Source: Alcaligenes faecalis (lineage in GTDB: Bacteria > Pseudomonadota > Gammaproteobacteria > Burkholderiales > Burkholderiaceae_B). From it: 64,000 nucleotides of DNA. How positions within the stretch are numbered: the first letter of the stretch is position 1; each line of letters opens with the position of its first letter. The notes beneath the pieces are model-generated. The model worked only from the letters and a program-made list of their open reading frames with translations, did no database searches and had not been told where the DNA came from. Positions 1-9,148 of this stretch are shown here, one piece after another. The translations under genes were made by a program, and so were the position numbers. Location of the stretch: contig NZ_CP031012.1 of assembly GCF_009497775.1 (NCBI RefSeq), forward strand, positions 3,809,235 to 3,873,234. The letters run 5' to 3'.

Positions 1-9
1 TGCTCCGGG

Positions 10-1332
10 TCAGCGGCGTATTGCCCAAAACTCAAGTTGCAGGCCGGGAAAGTCTCCGGCCAAATGCAGGGCCAATGCGCCGTTCTGCTCCAGCTGACGC
101 CACAGTTCGCCGCCTTTTTCCAGCTCGAAGTAGGTAAAACCGGCGTGATACGGCAAGGCACGTGGCGCGACGGACAAGGGCTGCAAACCGATGCCCGGCA
201 ATTGCAGATGAACCAGATCACGGATGCGTTCTACCGGCCCCAATTTCACCTGTGCCGCAAAGTGCTGCCGCACCGTTTGGGCGGGCAAATCGGCCTGTAC
301 GGCCAGCACAAAACCCGCTTGACGCATGAGTGCACGGTCCGCAATCTGGGCCAGCCGTACGCCCTGCCCTTTGTCCTCCAGAGCAATCGACACGGCTTGC
401 TGTTCCAGGACGACAGACAGAGCACGGCGCAACTCCAGCACCAGCGGCAAAAAGGACTGGGCCAGATCGTCATGCTGATAGGAAGGCCAGATCAGCGGCT
501 GACGCCCGTCCTGGGTGTAGGTGGCCAAGGCGCCATGCAGTTCCATCCAGGTCTGATACAGCTCGCAAGGATGCACGTGTACGCGCTGCTCCATGGCCCA
601 CAAGGCAGCCCGGTAACGATTGACCAGCTCCAGCATCATGAAGTCGGCCACATCGCCCTGCCCGCGTCCTCCCGGCCCCAGGCGTTCTGCCAAGGCTTGG
701 GCACGGGCCTGCAATAAAGCCTGCACATCCGCGCTTAAAGCACTAAGGCGTGCATGGGCCTGAATGGACAAGATGGGGGGAATGAAATCCGGGTCCAGCA
801 CCAGCGAGCGGTCGGGCCTGCGCTCCAGAATACGGGCCACGGGCATGGCAATGCTGTCTTCATACACCTCGGACTCGGGCAGCAGAACCGGCTGCAAACG
901 CCCCAGTTGCGACAGGCACGGCTCAGGCGACAAACCACTGCTGTCATACAAATCCTGCTCGCTGACCACATAGCGCGAACGACGCGAGCTGTGCCCATCA
1001 AACTGAATCTCTGCACGCCCGGCCTGGCGGCGGGGCAGCACCAGCATCAGGCGTTCGGGACGCACCACTTCGGGGGCTGTCCAGGCCACAATCTGCATCG
1101 CACCCGGCCGGCAATCAAAGGGCGTGCCATCCGGCAGCAGGCCGCGCGCTTCGCGCAGCACGACACTGCCCATGCTCAGGGCCTGCTCGTCCAGACTCAA
1201 GGTTTCAAAGCCCCAGCAAAATGGCTGCGCAGCCCGACGTCCGGCGTGGGCATAGTGCTCCAGATAGCGCTCCATCTGCTGAAAATGCTGGGGTCGTAAA
1301 AACAGCCCTTCGGTCCAAATGACTTTATCCAT
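10..1332 (-). CDS. tssK: Type VI secretion baseplate protein TssK
   Basis: TssK is the trimeric cytoplasmic adaptor of the type VI secretion system (T6SS). It links the TssEFG baseplate wedges to the TssJLM membrane complex. The 440 residues are the normal family length, and the N-terminal segment VIWTEGLFLRPQHFQQ is the hallmark start of the family. The gene follows tssJ on the minus strand after 24 bases. Its stop lies nine bases from the window edge, so tssL, tssM and clpV, which are not seen here, are expected beyond it or elsewhere. The start is ATG at 1332. Family assignment is firm; no odd features are visible. Confidence 0.97.
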   Translation of the reverse strand: MDKVIWTEGLFLRPQHFQQMERYLEHYAHAGRRAAQPFCWGFETLSLDEQALSMGSVVLREARGLLPDGTPFDCRPGAMQIVAWTAPEVVRPERLMLVLPRRQAGRAEIQFDGHSSRRSRYVVSEQDLYDSSGLSPEPCLSQLGRLQPVLLPESEVYEDSIAMPVARILERRPDRSLVLDPDFIPPILSIQAHARLSALSADVQALLQARAQALAERLGPGGRGQGDVADFMMLELVNRYRAALWAMEQRVHVHPCELYQTWMELHGALATYTQDGRQPLIWPSYQHDDLAQSFLPLVLELRRALSVVLEQQAVSIALEDKGQGVRLAQIADRALMRQAGFVLAVQADLPAQTVRQHFAAQVKLGPVERIRDLVHLQLPGIGLQPLSVAPRALPYHAGFTYFELEKGGELWRQLEQNGALALHLAGDFPGLQLEFWAIRR

Positions 1333-1356
1333 TGAAATAATCCGTTCTACGCCCTG

Positions 1357-1860
1357 TCAATCAACAACATGAATGGCGTTCTTGCGTAATTGCAGGCTGA
1401 CCTGGACGGCATCCGGGGCCGACTGCCAGAACTTGTAGATATTGGTGGTGCGCGACTCTGGCAGCGGCAACAGGACACGCCACACGCTGGCATCCAGCTC
1501 GCGATAACCCACGACCACGCCAACCGCAGTGGCTTGCAGATCGCCCGGCCGTTTGAAGGTATGGGTCTGGCCGGGGCGCAGCACGATCTGCTCCACATTG
1601 AGCAGATCCGCCTGCAAGGCTTGTTGCGGGTCGGACTGCAAGGCAAAGAAGTCCCTGGATTCAAAGGTGCTGCCCGAGCGCAGCTCGAACACAAAAACCT
1701 GTACCGGGGAAGGCCGACCCGTGGCATCCGGGTTGAGCTGTTCATCCGCCGTCAGAACAATCTCGTAGGGCACGGCCATGCGACTGGAGGTGGACGCGCA
1801 CGAGGCCAGCAAACCCAGCATCAGCAGCGAACACAAACGAAGCAATCGGCAAACGGTCAC
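1357..1860 (-). CDS. tssJ: Type VI secretion outer-membrane lipoprotein TssJ
   Basis: TssJ is the outer-membrane lipoprotein of the T6SS membrane complex; it binds the periplasmic end of TssM. A short signal peptide ends in the lipobox LLASC, with the lipidated cysteine at residue 21 of the 167-residue form. The body carries the family's transthyretin-like segments, including a stretch on extra variables of the type LNPDATGRPSPVQVFVFEL. I chose the GTG start at 1860 because AAGGAG lies five bases upstream of it. An in-frame ATG at 1890 would add ten residues ahead of the signal peptide and has no such site. It is co-transcribed with tssK and divergent from the lipoprotein gene at 2047. Confidence 0.92.
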   Translation of the reverse strand: MTVCRLLRLCSLLMLGLLASCASTSSRMAVPYEIVLTADEQLNPDATGRPSPVQVFVFELRSGSTFESRDFFALQSDPQQALQADLLNVEQIVLRPGQTHTFKRPGDLQATAVGVVVGYRELDASVWRVLLPLPESRTTNIYKFWQSAPDAVQVSLQLRKNAIHVVD

Positions 1861-2046
1861 GATGTCTCCTTGAATGGCAATGCGCCCCATCTAAAAGCAT
1901 GAATGCGACAACTTTGTTAAGGACACGGGGTGTTTCGGTGCTTACCCTTGCGCAACAACTCTTACAAAAGCCTCCGCGTCATGTCATGTGGCTGTCTTTT
2001 TCCTTTCCTAGTCTTGATGGCAAGTACAACTTTTCTTTTTTCTGCC

Positions 2047-2436
2047 ATGTATTTACCTGCCCGCCTGATCGTTCCGGCCCTGGCTTTTTTACTGACAGCC
2101 TGCGCCCAAACCCAGCACAAACCAGTGGCTGTTTTCAGCCCGGCTGCCGAGGCCGAACTGGAGCAAATACGCTCTGCCTTCAATGAAGGCGACTACAGTG
2201 CCGTGATCCGGCAAGTGGGCCGCTCCAACACCCTGCCTGCAGCCGCACCCAATCAATACAGCGAAGCCTTGAAGCTGCAAGCCTTCAGCTTTTGCGTGCG
2301 CGAATACACCTTCTTGTGTGAGGAGCGTTTCAAGCAGGCACTGGCCGTAGACCCTGGCTTTACCCTGGCCCAGGCCGAGCGCGGTCACCCCACCTGGGGG
2401 CCGGTTTATGAAAAAGTGGCAGGAGCACAGCCATGA
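2047..2436 (+). CDS. T6SS-associated lipoprotein, TssQ-like
   Basis: This is a small predicted lipoprotein of 129 residues. The signal peptide begins MYLPARLIV and ends in lipobox LLTAC with cysteine 19. The mature part is mostly helical, and the segment around NQYSEALKLQAFSFCVREY followed by ERFKQALAVDPGFTLAQAE looks like one tetratricopeptide-type helix pair. I believe it belongs to the TssQ family of T6SS-associated lipoproteins found beside FHA genes in Alcaligenaceae, but I recall this family only by context. The frame is open from a GTG at 1930 with AAGGA upstream; the start at 2047 is preferred because it gives a compact signal peptide. The stop overlaps the FHA gene by four bases, so the two are coupled. 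Confidence 0.7.
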   Translation: MYLPARLIVPALAFLLTACAQTQHKPVAVFSPAAEAELEQIRSAFNEGDYSAVIRQVGRSNTLPAAAPNQYSEALKLQAFSFCVREYTFLCEERFKQALAVDPGFTLAQAERGHPTWGPVYEKVAGAQP

Positions 2437-3026
2437 ACACAGCAGCTTTAGATTGGCGCTTGCAAGCAGAGTCCGGCGGAGCCCCGCGCCCTGTTCCTGA
2501 ACCCGGTCTGGTCTGCGGTTCCTGGACTCAGGCTGATCTGGTTTTGCCCGATAACAATCAGACGCCGCCCGTGCTGTCTTACCTGCGTCGTCAGCAAGAT
2601 GTGCTGACAATTCAACGTGCTAGTGCAGACGGCCAGGTCGCCGTAAATGGCATCGAGCTGACACAGGGGCAGGTCAAGACTTTACAGAACGGGGATCGCC
2701 TGACCTTGGGGGAAATGCACTACCGGGTTGAATCGGGAGTCAGTCCTGTCAAGCAGGATGAAGTGCCTTTGGCCGCTGCGCCTGCGGCCGATCCTTTCGC
2801 GGACCTGCATGTTCCCGGCATGGTCCCGGTGGGTGGTCCCATGCCTGCTCCTTCGGACAAGCATCCCTTCGACACAGCCGCTGAACCGGCCAACTCGCCC
2901 AGCACCGACAGCACTATTCGGGCAGCCAGCTGGCTGCCCGAACTGGGGCGCGCACCGGAGTGGGTCAGCACCTTGTCGGACAAGGAAGACGAGTTCGATC
3001 TTTTACAGGGAGTGCGGCAGGCCTGA
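2433..3026 (+). CDS. FHA-domain protein of the T6SS cluster
   Basis: This 197-residue protein carries a forkhead-associated domain at about residues 25-100, recognised by the pattern VNGIEL...LQNGDRLTLGEMHYRVE. FHA domains bind phosphothreonine, and in several T6SSs an FHA protein takes part in threonine-phosphorylation control of assembly. The C-terminal half is rich in proline, alanine and serine and looks disordered, ending in an acidic stretch. No PpkA kinase or PppA phosphatase is in the window, so phospho-control is only an inference. The start ATG overlaps the upstream lipoprotein stop as ATGA. The stop lies only three bases from the stop of convergent tssG. It is much shorter than TagH/Fha1 proteins. 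Confidence 0.82.
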   Translation: MNTAALDWRLQAESGGAPRPVPEPGLVCGSWTQADLVLPDNNQTPPVLSYLRRQQDVLTIQRASADGQVAVNGIELTQGQVKTLQNGDRLTLGEMHYRVESGVSPVKQDEVPLAAAPAADPFADLHVPGMVPVGGPMPAPSDKHPFDTAAEPANSPSTDSTIRAASWLPELGRAPEWVSTLSDKEDEFDLLQGVRQA

Positions 3027-3029
3027 GCC

Positions 3030-4073
3030 TTAGCTCGGCGGATCTTGCCAATCTGGGCGGCTGTCCAGAAACAGGCACAGATCCGCTCTGTCCTGCGTGC
3101 CGGGCTGGCCCAGCCAGGTTTCCTGACCCAAACCCAAGCCTGTCCCCAAGCCCAGATCAGGCTGCTCGTTGGCTTGCAGCACCAGTTGCAACTGAACCGA
3201 CCACTCCAGCCCCAGATACAGGGCCAGGCAATAGCGCAATTGCCGCCAGGCCGGGCGACCCGGCAAGAAGCGCCCATAGTCCTGCCGACTCAAAGGGCCA
3301 ATTCGTATCCGTATGGTTTGCTGCACGTCCAGAATACGTGCACCCAGCACGGTGCTTTTCCCAAGCCCCGAACAGCTGCGGCCCAGACAGACCTGGGTTT
3401 GATCATCCAGCGGCACCCACACTGGCACGTTCTGCTGAATGCTCACAGGCAATTGGAAATAGCTGGCCAGAAGCGCTTGCAAGGCCGGTGCACTGCGGGA
3501 TTGAGACGCCAGCGCCGGTGCCTGGAAATGCACGGCATGGTCGCTCATGGGAGCCGATTCGCTCTGTCTTCCTACGCCAGCCAGACTGGCCAGCCAGCGC
3601 GTAAAACCGTCCTGATCATGCTCCAGATCACAGACTGCCTGCGCTTGTGCCCAGGCTCTGAAAAACAGCAAAAACAAGCGGTGATGAAACTGGTCCAGAA
3701 AGGCCACACCAGCACGGTCACCAAAGTTGCGGCTACGTTGGAAAAAGTACTCTGTCATGTGCAACGGCAAAGGGCCATTAGGCCCCCACAAGCCAAAGCC
3801 CTGCACATCCAGATGCAGTTGTTCATCCTCCCAACGAGCGGTTTGCACGCTGGAGGCGGCAAAAGCCAAACTAGGCGGCTGGCCTACCCGCACTTCTTCC
3901 TGACGAGGCGTAGGCGCGGTTCCCAAACGGGGCTGGCCTTGGGCGGCCTGCAAGGCATCGACGGCCCGCAAGACTCGAAACAGATCATGACCAAAAGGCC
4001 ATTGCTGAATGATACGGCCCAGCTCTTCCAGGGAAGCCTGTGGCTTTAACTGCTCCTGCTCGGCCCGGTTCAC
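3030..4073 (-). CDS. tssG: Type VI secretion baseplate protein TssG
   Basis: TssG (ImpH/VasB) forms the TssE-TssF2-TssG wedge of the T6SS baseplate. The family signature is the early segment WPFGHDLFRVLRAVDALQAAQG and the later FGLWGPNGPLPLHMTEYFFQR, which is strongly conserved. Two GTG starts are possible. The one used here, at 4073, overlaps the tssF stop as GTGA and gives 347 residues with the usual short N-terminus. The other, at 4106, has a GGAG eight bases upstream and would give 358 residues. The gene is last in the tssA-to-tssG run and meets the FHA gene tail-to-tail. Confidence 0.95.
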   Translation of the reverse strand: MNRAEQEQLKPQASLEELGRIIQQWPFGHDLFRVLRAVDALQAAQGQPRLGTAPTPRQEEVRVGQPPSLAFAASSVQTARWEDEQLHLDVQGFGLWGPNGPLPLHMTEYFFQRSRNFGDRAGVAFLDQFHHRLFLLFFRAWAQAQAVCDLEHDQDGFTRWLASLAGVGRQSESAPMSDHAVHFQAPALASQSRSAPALQALLASYFQLPVSIQQNVPVWVPLDDQTQVCLGRSCSGLGKSTVLGARILDVQQTIRIRIGPLSRQDYGRFLPGRPAWRQLRYCLALYLGLEWSVQLQLVLQANEQPDLGLGTGLGLGQETWLGQPGTQDRADLCLFLDSRPDWQDPPS

Positions 4074-5956
4074 AGCACCGCCCGCGTACCTGCTTGCGGC
4101 CCCCACGCGCCCAGCTCCACCCCTGTCTCGGAACGAAACTGGGTAGAGACAAAACTGTTCAGGCTGACATGACGGGCCAGGTAACGACTGAGCACGGCAG
4201 CCAGCACAAAAGGCCGGCCACCAGGGAAACCGCTTTGGTCCAGCGTGACCTCAAAATGCACGCCACGCGCCATCACCAAGGGGCCTGGCCCCGGCATGGC
4301 CCGCTGCACAGGCCGCGCCTGCACCGCCACAATGGACGCCAATTGGCGCAAGGCACCGGCATCAGCGCCATCCACATGCGGGGCCAACAAGGCCCGCCAG
4401 CGACCAGCGGCCTCCGTGGGGTCCGACTGGGCCACACCCAACTGGGCCAGACTCATCTGCGAAATCAGATCCCAGGCCTGACGGCCGCCTGTTGATGCCG
4501 CTCGCGGACGAGTCAAACCACCCAATAAACTGACACCGGCCACAGGTGCCGAGACTTGCAGACTGAAGTCGGACTCGGGCGAGCGCGGCAGCAGCAAGGG
4601 CAAATCCCGGTTGCTGCACCAGGCCGTGACACTGATCTGATTCATGCCGAAAAACTCGGACTGCTCATGCTGATTCACCAGCGATAAATACACTTCGCTA
4701 CCGCCATAACTGCTGCGGCCACCCCAGCGCTTCTGGGTATCGGACACGACACGCGGTTCACGGCGCAAGGTGTAGTAACTGCCATAGCGCCCTGCATCCT
4801 GAGCCGTGCTGGCATACAAGGGGCGAAACAGCACATCGTCCGTGCCCTGTCGGCCATGCCCTTGCACCTGCTCCATCAAGCAGACTTCAAAATCCATGGG
4901 ACGCGTTCTGTCCATGACCACATGATGGTCTGTTGCCTGTGGACGCAAGGCCATGCGCTCACTGCGTCGACGAAACAGATTCACGACAGGCGTGCAATAC
5001 AAACGCACATGACCAGGGCCAACGCGTGCTGCCAGATCCGGCCAAGCCTGTTTAAGCACAATATGCAGGCTCCAGCGGCGGCTTTTTTGCTCCTGCGCAC
5101 GTCCTCTGGCGATAGCCGCTTGCAGACCCCGCAGCCGTACAAAGGCAAAGCGGCTAGGCAAGGCGAAATATTCCCGCAGCAAGCGATGGCCGGAGAACTC
5201 GTGGGACACCATGGGCAAGATGGCCTGATCATCTTCCAGGCCATCATGAGTCAGACAATCGGACGTTGCCAGAAACTGTGGGGCTTCATCCTCCATTTGG
5301 ATGAACACCCCCAACGCTTGCCGCAGCAAGGCATCCAGCAACAAGCTGCTGTCAGATTCCGGGCCGTCCAGATGCAGGCTCAGCTCATCCAACGCCAATT
5401 CTTCCAGCGTTAAACCGCCCTGCACCGTGAAGTCCAGTTTCAAGGCTGAACGAGCTTGTGCGGCCTGTCGGCTACCCAATGCTGCCAGGGGTAAATCAGC
5501 CGCCACATCACCTAAACGCACCTGCGACAGGCTCATGGGCCACAAGTCCACCGCATGGCAGGTAGAAAACTCGCAGGCGGTTTGTTCACCAGCAGGAATA
5601 CGGGAGCGCAAGGCGGTGTGGCGCGGCATGGTAAAGCCCTTGGCCAGGGCGCCTTCGCTCATGCTGGGGCGAAACTGCACCAGTCCCATGCTGGGTGTGG
5701 GCATCAACCAGGAAGGTTGAATCACATCCAGCAATTGCTGGCTGAGACGGGGAAATTCCGCGTCCATCTTCATCTGAATGCGAGCCGTCAGAAAGCTGAA
5801 GCCTTCCAGCAAACGCTCGACATACGGGTCAGCCACCGCCGTATCGTGCACGCCCAGACGGGCCGCCACTTTGGGGTAGGCTTGCGCAAACTCGGCACCC
5901 AGCTCGCGCAGGTAAGCCAGTTCGCGGTTGTAGTAATGCAGCAGCTCCGGATTCAT
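4070..5956 (-). CDS. tssF: Type VI secretion baseplate protein TssF
   Basis: TssF (ImpG/VasA) is the largest wedge protein of the T6SS baseplate and acts with TssG and TssE in the cytoplasm. The N-terminus MNPELLHYYNRELAYLREL, followed by FAQAYPKVAARLG and DPYVERLLEGFSFLTARIQ, is the family hallmark. At 628 residues it is full length. The C-terminal part with GVHFEVTLDQ and LAAVLSRYLARHVSLNSF is also typical. Its start codon overlaps the tssE stop by four bases and its stop overlaps tssG, so tssE, tssF and tssG are probably translated in step. Nothing unusual is seen. Confidence 0.97.
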   Translation of the reverse strand: MNPELLHYYNRELAYLRELGAEFAQAYPKVAARLGVHDTAVADPYVERLLEGFSFLTARIQMKMDAEFPRLSQQLLDVIQPSWLMPTPSMGLVQFRPSMSEGALAKGFTMPRHTALRSRIPAGEQTACEFSTCHAVDLWPMSLSQVRLGDVAADLPLAALGSRQAAQARSALKLDFTVQGGLTLEELALDELSLHLDGPESDSSLLLDALLRQALGVFIQMEDEAPQFLATSDCLTHDGLEDDQAILPMVSHEFSGHRLLREYFALPSRFAFVRLRGLQAAIARGRAQEQKSRRWSLHIVLKQAWPDLAARVGPGHVRLYCTPVVNLFRRRSERMALRPQATDHHVVMDRTRPMDFEVCLMEQVQGHGRQGTDDVLFRPLYASTAQDAGRYGSYYTLRREPRVVSDTQKRWGGRSSYGGSEVYLSLVNQHEQSEFFGMNQISVTAWCSNRDLPLLLPRSPESDFSLQVSAPVAGVSLLGGLTRPRAASTGGRQAWDLISQMSLAQLGVAQSDPTEAAGRWRALLAPHVDGADAGALRQLASIVAVQARPVQRAMPGPGPLVMARGVHFEVTLDQSGFPGGRPFVLAAVLSRYLARHVSLNSFVSTQFRSETGVELGAWGPQAGTRAVL

Positions 5957-6495
5957 CCCGACGCGTAACTCTCTTCAAGGTCCAGTTGCCCGCTTTCCAG
6001 ATCAATACTGGTGCGCAGCAAGAATTCCTGCGGATACGGCTCGCACCAGACATGGCCCTGAATGCGCAGGCTCAAGACGTTATGCAAATCGCGCTGAGCG
6101 CTGTGATCCAGACAATGCACCTGCAAGGTATCGGGCAGGATGCGCGGCTCGAAATGCAGGATTGCGGTACGCAACGCTTCTTCCACATCCAGCCACTCCA
6201 CTTCGCTCATGGTCTTGCCCGCCAGCGGGCTCATGCCATAGTTCAGGCAGGAGCGACGCACATGGACCAAGGCCTGCATCAAGGGAGTGGCCCCCTGATT
6301 GGGCGTATTGAGCAAATGGCCCAGATCGCGCAGTACCGCCTGGCGCATCTGGTACTGGCTCATGGGTTGGGGAGGTTCCCAGGTTTGATCGGGCCGCTCG
6401 TCGGTCAGCCTGTCCAGCAGACAAGGTTGCAAGCGATCCGCCTGACCGCGCATCAGCGCGGCCCCGCGGCGTCCCGGTAAGCGAAAGCGGTCCAT
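5953..6495 (-). CDS. tssE: Type VI secretion baseplate protein TssE (gp25-like)
   Basis: TssE is the T4 gp25-like baseplate protein that starts polymerisation of the contractile sheath. The 180 residues hold a gp25/lysozyme-like domain at about residues 50-160. The conserved glutamate region is seen in MSEVEWLDVEEALRTAILHFEPRI, and LNYGMSPLAG is a further family motif. It lies 29 bases after hcp and overlaps tssF by four bases. The start ATG at 6495 gives the typical MDRFRLPGRRGAAL N-terminus. Function follows from the family; catalytic lysozyme activity is not expected. Confidence 0.95.
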   Translation of the reverse strand: MDRFRLPGRRGAALMRGQADRLQPCLLDRLTDERPDQTWEPPQPMSQYQMRQAVLRDLGHLLNTPNQGATPLMQALVHVRRSCLNYGMSPLAGKTMSEVEWLDVEEALRTAILHFEPRILPDTLQVHCLDHSAQRDLHNVLSLRIQGHVWCEPYPQEFLLRTSIDLESGQLDLEESYASG

Positions 6496-6524
6496 AGCGG
6501 CCCTGCCTGAAAACCCAAGCCCTA

Positions 6525-7007
6525 TCAGGCTTCTTTGTTTTGCTTGATGTCCCAGGCCACCAGCGTTTCAGCACCTTTGCTGCCGCGGTCGGACTGTTCC
6601 CAGTACTGCTGTTTGACGCGTGCGGCCTGGAAGGAGTAATTGACCATTACGCTTTCCACATCGCGCTCGGCATTGAGCTGAACCGAAGTCACCAGCACTT
6701 CTTCCAGGGTGATTTTGGAGTATTCCACCTGCTCGCCACCGGCCTTGCACACCGACAGTTCCACCTTGCCCAGGTGCTTGCCGCTGGCGCAATGCTTCAT
6801 CACGGCAGGGGCGGCCTTGTCGATGCGGGCGACCACATGCAGATCGTTGAAATTGGCCTTGCCCTGGCCGCCACCGCCGCCCGAGCTCATGCTTCCGGGT
6901 TGCGAAGCGCCCCACGAGAAGGACTGGATATCGGTCCAATCCTTGTGGTTGGAATCTTTGGATTCGCCATTGGCGCCTTCAATTTTCATGAACATATCAA
7001 CAGACAC
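6525..7007 (-). CDS. hcp: Type VI secretion inner-tube protein Hcp (TssD)
   Basis: Hcp stacks as hexameric rings to form the inner tube that is fired with VgrG and PAAR at its tip. The 160 residues are the standard length. The N-terminus VDMFMKIEGANGESKD and the segment IQSFSWGASQPG are family hallmarks, and the C-terminus has NYSFQAARVKQQYWEQSD. The start codon is GTG, not ATG, preceded by AAGGAG with good spacing, which fits the high expression expected of a tube protein. It sits between tssC (50 bases upstream) and tssE. There is no C-terminal effector extension. Confidence 0.98.
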   Translation of the reverse strand: MSVDMFMKIEGANGESKDSNHKDWTDIQSFSWGASQPGSMSSGGGGGQGKANFNDLHVVARIDKAAPAVMKHCASGKHLGKVELSVCKAGGEQVEYSKITLEEVLVTSVQLNAERDVESVMVNYSFQAARVKQQYWEQSDRGSKGAETLVAWDIKQNKEA

Positions 7008-7057
7008 GCTTTTCTCCTTGGAGGTCGAATAAGGCCATCAAAAGGCCAGGGTGGGAA

Positions 7058-8551
7058 TCAGTTCTGCTCGCCTTTCAGTGACGGCAAGCGGGACACCAGG
7101 CGCAGGGAAACCGTCAGGCCTTCCAGCTGGTAATGCGGGCGCAAGAAGAATTTGGCGGCGTAATAACCGGGGTTGTCCGGCACTTCCTGCACCGAGACTT
7201 CGGCAGCGGCCAATGGCTTGCGCGCCTTGGTTTCCTGCGAGGAGTTGGTCGGGTCGCCGTCCACGTAATTCATGATCCAGCCGTTCAGCCAGCGCTCCAT
7301 ATCGTCGCGCTCGCGGAAGGAACCGATCTTGTCGCGCACAATGCATTTCAGGTAATGCGCGAAACGGCAGCAGGCAAACAGATACGGCAGGCGTGCGGCC
7401 AGACGGGCATTGGCGGTGGCGTCTGCGTCGTAATATTCCTGGGGCTTCTGCAAGGACTGGGCGCCGATAAAGGCCGCAAAATCCGAGTTCTTGCGGTGTA
7501 CCAAAGGCATGAAGCCGTTCTTGGCCAGCTCGGCCTCGCGACGGTCACTGATGGCGATTTCCGTGGGGCATTTGATGTCCACACCGCCATCGTCCGTGGG
7601 GAAGGTATGGCAAGGCAGGTTCTCGACCGCACCGCCCGACTCCACACCGCGAATCGCCGTGCACCAGCCAAAATGCTTGAAGGATCGGTTGATATTCACC
7701 GCCATGGCATAGGCCGAGTTGGCCCAGGTGTAGCGGTCGTGGCTGGCGCCGTCGGTGTCTTCCTCGAAGTCGAATTCATCCACCGGATTGGTGCGCGCGC
7801 CGTAGGGCAAACGTGCCAGAAAACGCGGCATGGCCAGACCCAGATAACGGGCATCATCCGACTCGCGCAGGCTTTGCCAGGCGGCGTACTCGGTATTGGA
7901 GAAAATCTTGGTCAGATCACGTGGATTGGCCAGCTCCTGCCAGGACTCCATCTGCATCACGGACGGTGCAGCTCCGGCGATAAAAGGGCTATGCGCGGCA
8001 GCGCCGATGCGAGCCAGCTCACCCAGCATTTCCACATCGGGCGGGCTGTGGTCGAAGTGGTAATCCCCCACCAGGCAACCAAAGGGCTCACCACCAAACT
8101 GGCCGTATTCCTGTTCGTACACCTTCTTGAACAAGGGGCTTTGATCCCAGGCCACGCCTTTGTAGCGCTTCAGGTTGCGTGCCAGCTCTTTCTTGGTCGC
8201 AGGCATCACGCGGATACGCAGCAGCTCATCGGTTTCGGTATTGCTGACCAGATGGTGCAAGCCGCGCCATGCCCCTTCCAGGCGCTGAAATTCGGGGTGA
8301 TGCAGGATGTGATTGATCTGTTCGGTCATCTTCTGATCGATCTGGGCAATCACCGCCTGAATGGTTTGATAGGCGTCGTCGCTCAAGGTCACGGACTGGT
8401 CCAAAGCCTGCTCGGCCAGCGTGGTGACGGCGAACTCAACCGCCTGCTGGGCCTGCTCGGTTTTAGGACGAAATTCCTGCTGCAACAGGCTGGACAGTTC
8501 GTCCAGCTGGGCCGTATCGCGAGTTGCGGTCAATGTCTGGGTGGAAGTCAT
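7058..8551 (-). CDS. tssC: Type VI secretion sheath large subunit TssC
   Basis: TssC (VipB) pairs with TssB to build the contractile sheath around the Hcp tube. The 497 residues are full length. Clear family segments include LEGAWRGLHHLVSNTETD, YGQFGGEPFGCLVGDYHFDH and the C-terminal YYAAKFFLRPHYQLEGLTVSLRLVSRLP. The ATG start at 8551 has AAGGAG eight bases upstream. It follows tssB after 12 bases, as in nearly every T6SS, so the two sheath subunits are co-translated at similar levels. No unusual feature is visible. Confidence 0.98.
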   Translation of the reverse strand: MTSTQTLTATRDTAQLDELSSLLQQEFRPKTEQAQQAVEFAVTTLAEQALDQSVTLSDDAYQTIQAVIAQIDQKMTEQINHILHHPEFQRLEGAWRGLHHLVSNTETDELLRIRVMPATKKELARNLKRYKGVAWDQSPLFKKVYEQEYGQFGGEPFGCLVGDYHFDHSPPDVEMLGELARIGAAAHSPFIAGAAPSVMQMESWQELANPRDLTKIFSNTEYAAWQSLRESDDARYLGLAMPRFLARLPYGARTNPVDEFDFEEDTDGASHDRYTWANSAYAMAVNINRSFKHFGWCTAIRGVESGGAVENLPCHTFPTDDGGVDIKCPTEIAISDRREAELAKNGFMPLVHRKNSDFAAFIGAQSLQKPQEYYDADATANARLAARLPYLFACCRFAHYLKCIVRDKIGSFRERDDMERWLNGWIMNYVDGDPTNSSQETKARKPLAAAEVSVQEVPDNPGYYAAKFFLRPHYQLEGLTVSLRLVSRLPSLKGEQN

Positions 8552-8563
8552 GGGGTGGGCTCC

Positions 8564-9121
8564 TTATGCTTTGGACTCGCTGTCCTGATCGGGCTGGGAC
8601 TCGTCCATCGTCAGGGCCTGGGGTGGGCGGCCAGCCAGGGCACGCAAGAGTTCGGGTTGCTGAAGCAGGCGGGACAGCAGTTCTTCCGCCCCGCTTTTGC
8701 CGTCCATATAAGTCAGCAAATTCGCCAGTTGAGTCCGGGCTTCCAGCAAGCGGGCCAGGGGTTCTATCTGACGGGCCAGTTCTGCCGGGGAAAAGCTGTC
8801 CATGGAGTCAAAAGACACTTCCACACCCAGCACGCCATCGCCCTTCAGGCTGTTGGGAACCTGCATGTTCAGCTTGGGTGCGATGGACTTCATGCGGTCA
8901 TCGAAGTTGTCCACGTCGATTTCCATAAACTTGCGCTCGCCCAGCTCCGGCTGGCTCTCCGTGTTGTGTCCGGCCAGATCAGCCAGCACACCCATCACGA
9001 ATGGCAGTTGCACACGATGCTCGGCGCCGTACAGTTCAACGTCGTACTCAATTTGCACACGCGGAGCCCGATTGCGCCCAAGGAATTTCTGGCCGCTGCC
9101 AGAATTGGATTTCACAGACAT
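8564..9121 (-). CDS. tssB: Type VI secretion sheath small subunit TssB
   Basis: TssB (VipA) is the small sheath subunit that forms a heterodimer with TssC. The 185 residues include the family segments RVQIEYDVELYGAEHRVQLPFVMGVLADLAG and LARLLEARTQLANLLTYMDGK. A GGAG sits ahead of the ATG at 9121. The C-terminal 40 residues (LQQPELLRALAGRPP and an acidic tail) are variable in the family. It lies between tssA (27 bases upstream) and tssC. Confidence 0.97.
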   Translation of the reverse strand: MSVKSNSGSGQKFLGRNRAPRVQIEYDVELYGAEHRVQLPFVMGVLADLAGHNTESQPELGERKFMEIDVDNFDDRMKSIAPKLNMQVPNSLKGDGVLGVEVSFDSMDSFSPAELARQIEPLARLLEARTQLANLLTYMDGKSGAEELLSRLLQQPELLRALAGRPPQALTMDESQPDQDSESKA

Positions 9122-9148
9122 CAGGTCTTCTCCAGTTGATTTATGGAA

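Noticed and set aside
7133..9139. A 668-codon plus-strand open frame opposite tssC and tssB
   Set aside because: It is antisense to two firmly identified T6SS genes and reads as low-complexity H, G, Q-rich sequence typical of the shadow of GC-biased codons. No family motif is visible.
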